Source: Tetrapyrgos nigripes
Taxonomy: Eukaryota > Basidiomycota > Agaricomycetes > Agaricales > Campanellaceae
DNA: 64,000 bases
Direction: 5' to 3'
Assembly: GCA_013368315.1 (NCBI GenBank)
Contig: JAACJM010000092.1
Span: forward strand, 1 to 64,000
A program made the translations under genes and the position numbers. This document shows, piece by piece, positions 1-11,698 of the stretch. How positions within the stretch are numbered: the stretch's first letter is position 1; each line of letters starts with the position of its first letter. The notes beneath the pieces were generated by a model. The model ran no database searches. It had not been told where the DNA came from and saw nothing but the letters and a program-made list of their open reading frames with translations.

Positions 1-2375
1 CTTGACACCAAGGCCTGCAAGGCCATCAAACTCCTCACCTTATGGCTCCTCGACACCTGCGCTAGCTACCAGACTCAGGATTTTGGACAGTTGGACTTAC
101 CTAATATGGACTCATACTTTGTTTGTTTGTATCTTGCTTTGCTCGTCCCACTCAATTCGTGGCTTGAACTATATATTCTTACTTAATCCTTACTGTACTA
201 TTTAAGGACTCATTGATTACCTTATCTACTTAGAATCCAAGCCTCAAAGTACACACAAAGTATCTAAAAGCAAAGAGACTCCTGCGCTTCATCACAGTTT
301 TATAAAAGACTTCAGACCAAGAGAATTATTGTGGGCCATTTGCTTTCGATCCCTGCAATCACTTCATAGTGCCCAGACTTCTTTAAGTGGTGCAGTTCCA
401 CATAGTATCTTGAATTGGGAGGCCTTCCAAGAGGACTAAGTCATTTTTCATCACTCTGTGCAGTTATATTCCTCCATCTTCCCACCCACCCCAGTTCTTC
501 ATGAGGTGATGGTGCCTCGTTCAAAGACTGTGTACATTACTACTTCTGCCCACCCATTGTCAATCTTCTGTATATTCTGGGCCCCCACATCCAAACCACT
601 ACCCACACACACCTACACCCACACTTCAAATCACCTTTAACCCCTCCTTGTTCTCCTTGTTCTCCTCGAAGACTTCAGCATACTTCACTCATCGCTGTCG
701 TTCACTTCATTCTTCTTTTACAAAAGAGTCACAAGTCCCCCAAAGAGTCTTTATCTTATTGTGAGAGCTTTCACATCTCGTACCCATGAACTACACATTT
801 GCTTTTGGTTGTTTGTTTGTTTTGGTTGAGTGTATTCTTGCCACAGACACATTACAAAATTATGTGGTCAAAATACTACAGTACTATTTTTTCAGGTCAC
901 TTTCAAGTACACTTTCTGATGGTCTTATGTAACTTCTGCAGACCCATGTTTTGATTTTGGTCCTTTTACTGCACTGACTTGCTTGTCCTTGTTGTTCTGT
1001 GGGTTTGGGCCTTGCAAGAAAGACTCTGGAAGTGCTCAGTTGTACTTTGAAGGACTATTGACAGTGCCTTCCCTCACATTCTTCTGGTGAAACAAAGGAC
1101 ATGAAATGTGTGGACTGTTCCAAGAATGAAGAACTTGGACTATGCCGACAGCTTTCTTTCCCCTTTGATGTGACAACCCTCCTTCCAGCAGTTGGTTCTG
1201 GAGCCTGAGTTTTATGCTCTTTGCAAGTTTCTGCCAGAGACAAATAAGAGCTAATATCTGACTGTAGTGTCTGACTTGTACTAGGTGGAAATATGTGAGC
1301 CTGTTTTCTGCCTTGTTACCTTAATATATCTTCTCTTATCCTCCTGCTCCATAACAGTAACCTTCTTGTCATCCATCACTCATTTACACAGGATGAATAG
1401 TACCCTAACAGCTTTCTCAATATCCAGCAGACTCGCTCTCCACTCTCCGTTTTTTTTTTTTTTTCACATTGGGAGTTGATAGAGTTGGCAATCCAATGCT
1501 CAGCCCAGTCTGACCTGGGCAAGGCTTGTGAAAGAACATTTCCCACAGTAAATATGTGACTTTTTTTACTACTGTTTGCTCTCCATACATATATATGTCA
1601 TGATACATCCACTCCTGCATAAGGCTGCTCTATTGTCAGTGCAGCAAGCTGGAAGGCACTTGTGACATGCATACTGAGCAGGGGGTACCTACCATCAAGG
1701 TACCCTTCTCAGCCCTTCAAATATCTTTCCAGCCAATCAATTGTTGGCCCTTGATAGTATCACATTCTGTAATCACCTTTAGTGGCTATCCTGACCTTGA
1801 CTTGCCATTGTCCATATTTGTATGTCCAACTATGTCAGGCTGTGGCCCAACTGCAGCCACAGCCTCATCACCTCATCACTTCTGCTATAGCCTATAGCAA
1901 GTATGAGTATTTCATGCAGATATTGGGTAGATATCTTCTGGTGTTTCCAAAGCAGACTTGGGGGCGATAATTTGTGTGGAAATACTGTTGTTATGTAGAA
2001 ATGTGGCACACAATATTGGAAATGTGGAGGGTCTGGACTGGGCATCAATAGAACAATCTGTCTTGGCTTTGGGGTTATCAGGAACATGTGTATCAATGCA
2101 CACAAAGTCAAATAGGAGCTAGAAGTCTGGAATTCATTGTAAGAGTGTCAAGGCAGTAAGTAAGGCAGTTCTTAAGTACTATGTGCTCCAAATACTTGAT
2201 TCTCTTTGATGTTTCATGTATATTTAAGTATATTATTGCAGATTACAGGAGCAATTGAATGCTCTGGTGCCCGAGAATTTTGCTGCAAACAGGAGGATAT
2301 GTAAAGTGATAGAAATTTAGAATGAAAGAGGAAAGTGTGGTTGTGAGAAGAAAAAAAACAAAGCCCGCTATTTTT
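1..2375. other. No recognisable gene
   Basis: AT-rich stretch with only short open frames on both strands. None has a motif, compositional bias or exon pattern I can assign. It adjoins the 3' end of a decayed P450 and probably is old intergenic or transposon-derived sequence; that origin is an inference, not something the bases show. Confidence 0.5.
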
Positions 2376-4759
2376 TCAAGTCAAGGTCACCATGAGTTTG
2401 TCTCTAAAAGCAATTCCCCTGAAATTTTGCTGATTTTCAAGAAAATTAGCTGAATCAAAAGATTTTGTAAAGCTAAAGTCATATCGAAGCAAAAATTTTG
2501 CCAGTACAATTTGTAATTGATGGTAAGCCAGTTGCTTTCCTAGACAGCCAAACAGACCTTGAAAATATCGAATATGTTAGTATGGGTCCAAAAATGTATA
2601 TATTTACAACATAGCTCACCATGAGAGACTTTCATCAAAGCATTTTTGTTGGTAAATGTATCATGGCCAATGCCTCATGGAAGCCATCTCTCTGGTTGAA
2701 ATTCCTCTGGGAAAGGACAAAAGTTCTCCTCAGATAAATTCTGGGCATGAGGTGGTACAGATACAATGGTCTCTGTCAAGATACTAATAAATATTATTTT
2801 TATGAATTGAATCAGAAAAATCAATGCCTTCAGGAATATATTTGCCAGCAATAATAGCACCTAGAGGAGCAATGTGAGATAAGGCACCAACTGTTTCTTC
2901 TATCACTGCATTCAAATAAGGAAGTGAAATAAGGGCAGAAGGGTGCACATTATTGCCATCTGAGTCTGGGAATGTGTTTTTTAATTCTGTCTTGAGGCAA
3001 CTGTGGATATCAGGATGAAGACCAAGAAAGTAGATGGCAAAAGTAAGTGAGGCTGATACAGCTGCAGAATTACTGGATTAATATGGAGAAATGCAGAAAT
3101 TAACACTTACTTACCATTTGTGCCAGCAAAAACTGCCAATGTAGCTTCCTGACTATACATGGTAAGTGGTCATACACAGATAATGATCAGCTTAAGCCTA
3201 CGTTATCTGGGCATCTGAGAGCTCCATCCTTGCAGGTGTTTCACCCAGCTGATCAAAGGAGTTGTATGAACATCAAACCTCCAGAACAGTGCATCATGTC
3301 ATACCAAATGAGCCAGAAGGCCAGCCTGAGATGATCCTCTATGTCACAATCACTCCCCAAACTCCCTATTTATCTAACTAGTTGTGATTGTTCTGTCCAG
3401 TTTCATAGCTCTTATTTGCATCATACTGTTACATGTTCCATATCTGATCATATTCATTCTTTAGCTATATATACATTGTAGTAGATACTTGCTCCTTAGT
3501 CAAATCAATGCCGTGCTTCGAGATCTCAGGCTTTTGGTCATTGTTCTATAGGTGTTCCCTTATGGCCCGAACCCTGACACTCTAGTCCTGTGCACTATAA
3601 ACCTTTGTCAATTGTATACAACACAAATCTTGCTAGATCTCACAGTTTATCCATCTCTGAAAATCTTCATCCATTTTTCTACAAATAGCGGATATTGGTA
3701 GATACCTAATAATATAATAGTGCAAGTTTGTTGGATTACTGGATTAAAGCAGAGATACCAACTGCATCAAATCAGCTACTGAAGGCACTTCTCCCAACCT
3801 GAAAAATAAGTAAGAATGATTGATGTAGTGGTAGAAAAGATTGACCATGTATACATTTCAGAATAATAAATTCGAATTAGTTCTGCTTTTAGTGTATCAT
3901 GCACATCTCCATTTTTGAGAAGGTTCTGTTGGTCATGAATAAACTTCAGAAATGTAAATATAACAAGTACTTACTCCATTATATGCATCTGATTGATTAT
4001 CAAGAAATTCAATCAAGTCAAATAACAACCACATACCATCACATCATGAGCCCAATACTGAAACAAGAGTGTCAAATCAACAGCACCTTCAGTATCTTGT
4101 ATCTTCTTCATTTTATCCAGGAGGGTATTTGTTTGATGTTCCAGAATAGGATAATAAGATGCAAGCCTAACCATTTCAAATTTCATCTAGGTTAGCTAAA
4201 GCCATGTGCTTATTTGACAATCTCTTACTTTTCTGAAGTGACAGATGGAGTCCAATAATGACGCTTGGGAACATTATGTTCATCCTGGTCACAGATCCAG
4301 AACAAGCCTGAAGCATTGCCAAGGGAATAGTGGGCACTTTTATTCCAGGCCAAAGCAGAACCATAGATAGGTGTAATAGCTCGATACAAATTGATGGAAA
4401 TTGAATTTGGGCCTGAATCAAGCATTAAGTTCAAGACCATTTCACAACTTTGAGAAGTGTTCTACTAACCTGTCCAAACAAAAGTTCCATATTTTTTTGT
4501 GAAGATCAATAAGCTGCTTATATCAATGCCCAGTATACACCATATGAAGCATTTTGAGACTGGTGATGTGATTAAGAACAGGACCAGGGAATTTGGCTAG
4601 TGGGTGAAAAGGTGACAGCTGGTATAGCACAGCAAGGGCAACTAATCCAAATATCTGGCCAGAGACTGTGCAGATTGCATACCCAATAGCATCTGAGTAT
4701 GTGGCTTGGAAAAATATGACTCATGCTGCAAAGATGGCAATGCAAGCCATGAGTTCCAT
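2376..4759 (-). pseudogene. Cytochrome P450 pseudogene (basidiomycete microsomal type)
   Basis: Read on the minus strand, spliced fragments follow a P450 from end to end. The N-terminus starts near 4759 and has a hydrophobic segment followed by HPLAKFPGP (about 4570-4600). Next come HKKYGTFVWTG at an exon end (about 4470), GPNSISINLYRAITPIYGS (about 4370-4430) and a DQDEH substrate-region block (about 4280). The I-helix is FAGTN (about 3130), and the K-helix region is EETVGAL, which lacks the usual ExxR arginine (about 2890). The meander is PEEFQPERW (about 2680), and the heme loop GLFGCLGKQLAY keeps the cysteine ligand (about 2530-2560). The end is at a TGA at 2376-2378. The order, spacing and small introns are those of a membrane-bound fungal monooxygenase. 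In-frame stops (for example TGA at 4523-4525 in GH*YKQ, and one in the N-terminal helix) and the changed K-helix say it is dead. The exact CYP family is not assigned. Confidence 0.85.
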
Positions 4760-5388
4760 GATAATCCACTGGTCACCCTTCTGTGGTTTCCTGCACAGAA
4801 AGACATATGAAGGCCAATTCTCTGAGTATACAGGTAAATGAAAGATGTTTCAACTTACAAATCCATAGCTCAACATTGTTGATTTGCTAGTTATCTGAGC
4901 AGAGCTGAGCAGGTCTAGCATGGGGGATGATAGATGTATGAGATCAGTTTCGATGCTCGAGTTATAAACCAGTGTCATGATTGAGCAGTATGTACTATTA
5001 TCAATTTCTATCGCTCTGGTTCTAGATAGTGATCTACAGAACCAGTGGCGAACTGCAAAGATTATACGCTAGAAGTTAATTCGTTTCTGTCATACAGGCT
5101 AAGCTGCTAAGTTGTAAGTTCCCAGCATGGTGCCGTTGTCTTGGTGGGCCAGTGGTGGGTTACCCACCAATTCATAAACAGCTACCTCCCACCTACTCCA
5201 TATGTCTATGTGTCTTAGTAAGTTCAAGTTATTCGGATGGAATTCTGATAGATATACAAATACTATGAGGGGCTTGAGGCCTTGATCAGTGGCATCAGTG
5301 CCAATGCACTGCATAGGTACTTTGGACCCTTTCGACTTGGAGCTGTTATCTGTACAGCACCTAGATTTTTACATCCAGGTGTCCAAAA
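4760..5388. other. Intergenic, no gene seen
   Basis: Sequence between the P450 start and the decamer array. Only short frames without recognisable motifs. It should contain the 5' end of the GCM-type transposon if the decamer array is subterminal, but I could not fix a terminus or target duplication by eye. Confidence 0.4.
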
Positions 5389-5487
5389 TGTAAGTCCTAT
5401 GTACATGTAAGTCCATGTAAGTCTATGTAAGTCCTTGTAAGTCCATGTACATCCATGTGCGCCTGTGTGTGTCTGCATGTGTCCATC
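5389..5487 (+). repeat. Array of TGTAAGTCCA-type decamers (left, subterminal?)
   Basis: About eight degenerate copies of TGTAAGTCCA or TGTACATCCA in near-tandem. The same unit occurs in the opposite orientation (TGGACTTACA, TGGACATACA) at 27.1-27.9 and 28.13-28.22 kb, on the other side of the GCM zinc-finger gene. Inverted clusters of short repeats flanking a transposase gene are typical subterminal transposase-binding arrays, so I read this as the left end of that element. Confidence 0.6.
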
Positions 5488-5916
5488 AGCTAAATGATGT
5501 CAGTGCTGACTCAGCGGCTTGGCATCGTTGTACATACTACATATGTATCTCTCACCTCACCATACACAGTGTACAATACCTACTCATGTTTAGTACTGTA
5601 TAATGCCTACTTCTCAAAATATACTGAAAAAGTGTAAATAAACGAATGCATTAGATTTGACTTGACACCTTGTCAGAAAGAACTAGCTACACACAGGCGC
5701 TGATTGCGCCACTTCATTTTCACACAAAATTGATGGGAGTTTAGCCTTGTATATAAGGAGCGGTCGTCCATTGTGAATTCCTTTTTACGTTTTGCCAACT
5801 TCGACAACCTTTAGACCACTCATACTAAGAAATGTCTGGTTGGTTTGTATGTATTATGTCATCATTACATTAGCATTAGACTATCACTCACTAAGACTTA
5901 CTACACTTAGCAAGGC

Positions 5917-7461
5917 TTGTGTAAACGGCTTGCCAATTTTCTGTACCCAGGTTCAGAGACTGAGAGTTCTCAAGAAGACAACAAACCACCACGTAAAAAG
6001 TGCAAATTTGTTATTGTTGACTCTGATAGTATGTATTTAAATCATAGCAGTCATTCATGCCATTCAAAAACCAATTTCTCAATGTATATAGACTCTGAGC
6101 TGATGGAGTTCCTCAGTCACAGGGGGGACAAGAGTATTAAAAAGGAACCATCAGAGTCCAAAGGTCATATCAGTAAGTTGTAATATTTATTCATCTGCCA
6201 GATATGCTCTGATGCTCTGACTCAGAAGCAAAGTCCAAGAAATCCTCCAAACCAGTGATAAAGACCAGGAATCAGAAATATAGCAAGGCAGAAACTGGTC
6301 AGTACCAAATTTCTGAGCTTTATTCAAGGTCCCCAGACATTATTCCCAGAAAATACCAAAGCAACCCTGACTGAAGACAGTGACTCTGGAGAGTCAAAAA
6401 GTGTCTATCACTGGAGAGGTGAGTCTATGATTGAACAGCCTTATGATTAGTTTTTTTTTTTTGACCTGCTTAGCAGAACACCATAAACATCACCAAAACT
6501 CTACAAATCAAAAAGAGGAAAAAGCTAACTCTCAAAGAGGTATGTATGATCAATAAATTATAATCAACCATTGCAGAAATGAAATTGTCCTTTTTTCTAT
6601 GGCTAAATTTAAAAATCTGTAACTGACATCTTTACTTCAGACTTGGATTCAGACTCAGACTCAGCTACAAATGAGGAAGAATCTGCCAAGAAAAACTGGA
6701 CTGACCTTCCAACTCTCGATCTTTTGAACCCAGCCCCAGCTACCCCACAGCCTGGTGCTGACACACAGACAAGGTTAGACATTGGTGTCGTGTTTACCAC
6801 TCTCAGAGACATTGATAATGGTATCTGGAGGGGCTGGCCACAGGGACCTTTTGTGTTCATTGCAAATCATGCTCAGTTTGTCAAGCAACGAAACTTTCAC
6901 ACCCACTGGCCTACCAAGCAGAACTCATACCAAGGAGGAAGGGGCTCTTATGAGTCTTCTACTCTGGATGGTGGTGTCATCAGGTGCTATAGCTGTCAGG
7001 GTGTTGTCAAGTGCACCAACAACTGTGGGCAGATTGTTTGCCCAAACATCCATTCAGATGCTCAGAGGCGGCAGTTGTCGGAGTCCTGCACAGGCTGTGG
7101 AGCTGACCTCATTAATGAATTTTGTGGCTCTGTATCCTGGCTGATTATTTATGGTCAGAAAGGGGATGATGTTGATGTGGCATCTGATAATAATCCAGTG
7201 GCTGGATTGCTGTCTGATGCTGCACACAAGTACTTTGCCAACTCAAACACACATCTGATCATTACTTCCACATTCTCACCTGTAATCCAGAAATGGGTTC
7301 CAGTTTTATTCAGCTATGCTGATGGCGCAACTGTGACACATTATAAACTTCACTTCATCACACTTATCAAAGGAGTGGCCTTATTGGCCAGGGAACGAGA
7401 GCTACCTGTTATAGTCATCAACCAGCCAATGGCACACTTTACCATGATGAGACATATGTAA
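5917..7461 (+). pseudogene. GCM/WRKY-like zinc-finger transposase-family protein, 5' part
   Basis: Small acidic, Ser/Lys-rich exons (5917-6028, 6100-6170 and later short ones, with GTATGT/GTAAGT donors) lead into a long exon from about 6643. That exon holds a zinc-binding block (about 6985-7130: CYSC..VVKC...C...C, then ESCTGCGAD..NEFCGS) spaced like GCM/WRKY-type fingers. After it come LLSDAAHKYF (about 7205), ITSTFSPVIQKWVPVLFSY (7260-7320) and HYKLHF, blocks I associate with large agaricomycete MULE-like proteins. Compared with my recollection of that family, roughly 100 residues between the finger and the SDAAH block are missing, so an internal deletion is likely. The frame ends at 7461 inside foreign sequence; the matching continuation (VVDFSPAQ) begins at 26316. 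Its role was presumably transposition. The copy is broken by insertions and stops. Family assignment is from memory and moderate. Confidence 0.6.
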
Positions 7462-7585
7462 ACTAAATTACAAAACTGAATAGTACATACTTATTCTTGA
7501 TGAAGATGTGGATTTTTCAGTGGGGAGGAAGGGTGCTCATCGCCGCCATTGTTGAACTCGAGCATTTGGCACAAAAACCACTTGA

Positions 7586-8321
7586 GTGATCAGTCACATC
7601 ATGCACTTACATAATTGTATGCTGCCCCAAGCGACATGTTTTTTAATATTAAGAACTGTTGCATGTTGCGTCCCAATGGCCTCAGAACCTGCTCAAGACC
7701 CTCAGATTGGCATTTTTCGTGATGTCGTGGACTTGGCTATCACAAAGACCCCTCAAAAAGCTCCTACCACTGTTCCATTCATTATTGATAACCCTGACAC
7801 CACCGACCTCATCACAAAGTCCAGACCAGGAGCTACCATGTTGTCAGGACAGAGACTCAATGTTGACCCTGAGTATGTAAATGATACATACATCAGATGT
7901 TTGCTCATTCGTGCTACAGTGTCTTGTGTCATCTCCCAGCATGGAAAATCCAGAAGATTATAGATGAAGCTTGGACATTGGGGTTCCAAAAAGGTGTGTA
8001 CATTTATGGGCTCATTCTAAAGAAATGTTTTGATGTATTCTAGCTCAGGACTGGGTTACTGAGCTAGAGGGCAAGTTAGAAGCAGCCAGAGTGGAGAAAA
8101 GAGATTTACAAATGAGGCTAGAAGAGGAGCAGAAGAATAGTCAGGGTTTGCGCACCTTGGTGGAGAATATGTGTGATTCCCAATTGTCAGAGGCCAACTT
8201 CAACTTTTTTCATACAAAAGAACGTGTTAAGGAGCTTTGTGAGACTGCGAATTGCAACTCACTGGCAGGTTACCAAAGATTGAAACCTTATTTCAGCATG
8301 GAGGGTCCATATGATCAATAG
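7586..8321 (+). pseudogene. Unrecognised two-to-three-exon gene, convergent with pogo transposase
   Basis: Two coding stretches can be joined. 7671-7870 encodes a hydrophilic segment (SEPAQDPQIGIFRDVVDLAI through LSGQRLNVDPE). It is followed by a possible intron with GTATGT at 7873 and CCCAG near 7939, then WKIQKIIDEAWTLGFQKA, an intron near 7994-8043, and a coiled-coil-like tail (TELEGKLEAARVEKRDLQ) ending SMEGPYDQ* at 8321. The first splice leaves the frame off by one, so it may be mutated. I do not recognise the protein. Its stop lies 18 bp from the stop of the minus-strand pogo transposase, a compact convergent arrangement that suggests a passenger gene of the same element or a gene trapped between two insertions. 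Confidence 0.35.
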
Positions 8322-8339
8322 AACAATGTATTAAAGTAA

Positions 8340-10856
8340 TTAGAATTCTATGTATTCCTCTTCACTGCCATGGTCTGAGCCACTGATTTGGCCTTCTTGG
8401 TCGTCATCCACTGGGCCCTGACCTGAATTCCTGGATTTCTTAGAAGCCTTCTCTAGAATGACAGGCTTGTGAACAGGAGCCAATTTGAGTGAGCCCCACT
8501 TTGGTTCCAGTCTTATACAAATCCCTTTACTTTTCTCTTCTCTCTACAACTTCTTGTCTGCAACCCACATTTTGTGCAGCCTCTCATTTTCCTTCTTCCT
8601 TTCCTCACACAATGCTATCCATTGCTGCCTAGCTGTGGCCACCTCCTCCTTGCTGGCCTGCTTGTCCTGCAGCTTCTTTGCCTTGTCTTCACTTTCCCTT
8701 GAGAATTCCTCAACACATTTGACAAATTCTTCACTTGTCAACAACTTTGGCATGCCATCTCCCATCAAACAGGCTTTTGAGATGCGTTTTTTTGTTTCTT
8801 CCTGGGCCACCAACTGTTCATGGAGCATATCACAGTATACAGAGTTCAGGACAAGGGAAAATTGCAGAGAAATGGCCATCTCCTTCAGTGAGTTGTATTT
8901 CCTTGTCATTTTCCGGAGCTCAAGTAATAACTCCTCCTGCTCAGTTGAAGGTGGGGCCTCCAACAATGCAGCACTCAGATTAGGCTTCATAGGGGAGATT
9001 TGAAAGGTTGGAATACGAGCGAGTGAGGCAGTTGCTGCATGAATGGGAGAGCTGGATACAAGGAAGGATGAAGATGTTCTTTGTAAGTTGTCTATTCCAT
9101 TTTGTAGCGGCATCATGAAGATGTCTTCATCTGGATCTATCTGACATGTTTGTGTAGGGGCTTTGGGGTCCTCGAGTCTGGCTTGACGTGTGCTTCTGTG
9201 AGAAGATGGAGTGGAGGGTGGTGAGTTTTCAGCCTGCCACTTTTGCATTAGATTTGACACTGCATGAACAGGACTGGGCTCAGGTACTGGTAGTGACCCT
9301 GTAGATGATGTCTCTTTGCTGGGAACCATCATGTCTTTGGTGACAACATTTAGGTTGTATGGCCACACTCCTGTCTTTTCAAATGCTGCCATAATGTTTT
9401 TGGGAGTCAATGCCAGAAGGTGCGCCTCTCCATAAACCACAAGAAATTTACTCTTCTTGATCTGCTGATGCTTCTCCCAAAATAGCTTCTCCTTCGCCTC
9501 CCTCCAGTACTGCTTCAAGGGTTTAAACAGCACAACATCGAGTCCTTGGTAGACATGGGTTCCATGTGCTGAATAGCATAACACATGGATACAATGGGCA
9601 TGAGCAAATTGAAGAAAGCCAGCAGTGTAATGTGAGTTATGTCTGTCTACAAGTAGAAGGTGAGTGCGTCCTCCAGCCTTTTTCTTTGTTTGTTCATGGA
9701 AGTCTTTTATCCAGGCAATACCTATCTCTCCATCTGTCCATCCCTTTTCAAAATGACCAATCCTATTGCATTGTGTATGTAAGTGATTGACCACAAGTAC
9801 TAATAAGCAAGTGAACTCATGTTGCTTTTGTAGGATTGTCTTGATGCCAGTTGATCTGGAAATGCTTGCCCTTGAAGATCACAGTTGGGCATATGGTAGT
9901 CCCATCAGCGCAAATGGTAATAATGACTGTCATGTTCTCTCTGCCCCAACCCCCTTGCTTATGCTGCATCTTTTTGCTTCTAGCTCCAATTACTTGTATT
10001 TTTGCTCCATCATCCTCATTAAACCCCGACTCATCTGCACCATAGATACAGTCTCTGTCTATTGGGATGGGTTCCAAGTGTTCTGTTGGTGCCTCGCTCT
10101 CACCTGCTGCGTTTATTTCCTCATTTTCATCAGCATCCACCCAGCCTTCAGCAGCCTTGTTCCTACTCTCTTCTGTCTCTGGCAGTGCAATCTCGGCATC
10201 CCCTGGTTGCTCAGCTGGCATAGGGGTACTCTCCCAATTGAGTTCTAGCTCCTAAGGTGTGTCTGATGCCGGAAACTCATGATCCCTCCTACCCTCTAAC
10301 ACCTCCTTCAACAGCTCAAAATATTCCTTATTCATGAAGGGGTTGACAGCCTGACCTCTCTTGGTGTTGAGGTTGCTACTCCAAAACATCTTGAGATGGC
10401 AGCTATGCTTCTCCACAAAGTGACTTGTCCAATTCCTTCCAACACCTTCCTCTGGAAATTTGACCCCTAAGTGAGCTCAGCATATCTTGTCAACAATTTA
10501 TTTGAGTCTTTGGTGAGTGAGTGGGAATCCATGAGGGGCCAGTTTGAGAGTGTAGTTGATAACAATGTTTTCTTCAGACTGGAGAAGCCAGCCATGACTG
10601 CTATTAGAGAGACTCTTTGGTGTGCCACCATGGACAAGCCGGTGAAGAGTTGAAGATGATAAATGTTTTGGTGAGTTTTTCTTTGTCTTTTCGTAGTGTT
10701 CGGCCTCCACAATGATGCAGATTTTCTGTAGACTGTGCAGCTTCCATCCAAGGGTTTCTTGAGTGACTCCCAGACCATGTTCCTGTTGGTACAGTGCTAC
10801 TGCTTTTGCATAGAGTTCATCCATCAGCTCAGTTTTTTTGCGCTGGTGTTTCATGA
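8340..10856 (-). pseudogene. pogo-like (DDE_1/CENP-B type) transposase, broken
   Basis: From the ATG at 10856 the minus strand encodes a pogo-type layout. An N-terminal HTH region (KTELMDELYAKAVALYQQEH) is followed by a CENP-B-like second HTH ending PEEGVGRNWTSHFVEKH (about 10440). The DDE core has D1 in IYGADESGFN (about 10040), D2 in LLLVDRHNSHY (about 9640, usual DGHNSH with G changed to R) and D3 in GLDVVLFKPLK (about 9540, usual QPLDVGVF). A long coiled-coil tail ends GSDHGSEEEYIEF* at 8340. In-frame stops occur at about 10493 (TAA), 10247 (TAG) and 8545 (TAG), plus an unresolved junction at 9795-9815, where an intron is expected between NPTKA and IGHFEKGWTD. The element would cut and paste DNA at TA sites. 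I could not identify its terminal repeats. It interrupts the GCM-type element. Confidence 0.8.
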
Positions 10857-11277
10857 TGGAGTCATATTGTCGTCAAACAGTTGTGGATGAGAGAATTTGT
10901 CACTGTGGGCCTTGGCTATGGCATTTGAAATATTGTTTCCTTTTTTGGAGTGTGACACTTTGTGTCTCCTTTCTTTGACTGTCATGTTAATATACATGTT
11001 CTAGTACTTACTGTCCTATATAATGGCCAAGACTTTGTTGTAGATGTATAAAAAAGTATGAATATAAAAAATCTCAATGAAATTCTTCAAACTGACCACG
11101 CAGTTCTTGAGACACTGTATTGCACACCAGTAAATACCTTCTGTATTTCCAAGTAGTACTGAGAAGGTATCGAGACACTATAGAAATCTCAGTAGACTAT
11201 AGAATTACTTGTTACATATGTATTCAGGCAAGTAGATACAGCTCAGAAGATGTCAGAGTCATTTGTGCCATTGACTG
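10857..11277. other. Spacer between pogo-like gene and LTR, no gene
   Basis: Upstream sequence of the pogo-like transposase, then a short stretch (about 11220-11282) that belongs to the split GCM-type element because it abuts the gypsy target site. No coding motif seen. Confidence 0.4.
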
Positions 11278-11282
11278 GTGGT

Positions 11283-11698
11283 TGTCACGAATCACTGATC
11301 TATTCATTTCTTATCTCCACGGACTACTATTCATTCCTCTCATCTTTATCACCATCATCTTCTCTGTCTATGGTTACCATCACTTGATCTGATATGTACA
11401 TCATTTATCTCCTCCGATTCCTATCTCCATGGACATTCTCACTTATTCACTTATTCTCAATTCATTTTCTTTTACTTATATACCCAAGGACTTGTAGTTA
11501 GTTCCTTAGTCTGTTCACTTCGTCTCCACTCTGCTCTCAGTACAGTGCAGTGTCGAGTATAGTCAGCTACTCATCCTCTACTCGTCTCTACTATTTCTCT
11601 CTCTCTCTCTCTTTATATCATCTCGTTTGTAAACTCGTCAATCTACTGGTTCATTGTGTGACTTGGGTGGTTATTGCTAAGTGATAACGTTCTTGACA
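11283..11698 (+). repeat. 5' LTR, outer chromovirus
   Basis: 416 bp, TG...CA ends; contains a (CT)n run at about 11595 and a TATAT stretch (about 11480) plausible as a promoter. Preceded by target duplication gtggt. I see no clear tRNA primer-binding site just after it (CTTGAACAGACTC); many fungal chromoviruses self-prime. Confidence 0.93.

Noticed and set aside
8485..9003. Open frame on the plus strand (172 codons)
   Set aside because: Antisense to the pogo-like transposase tail; composition is the mirror of the coding strand and no motif is present.
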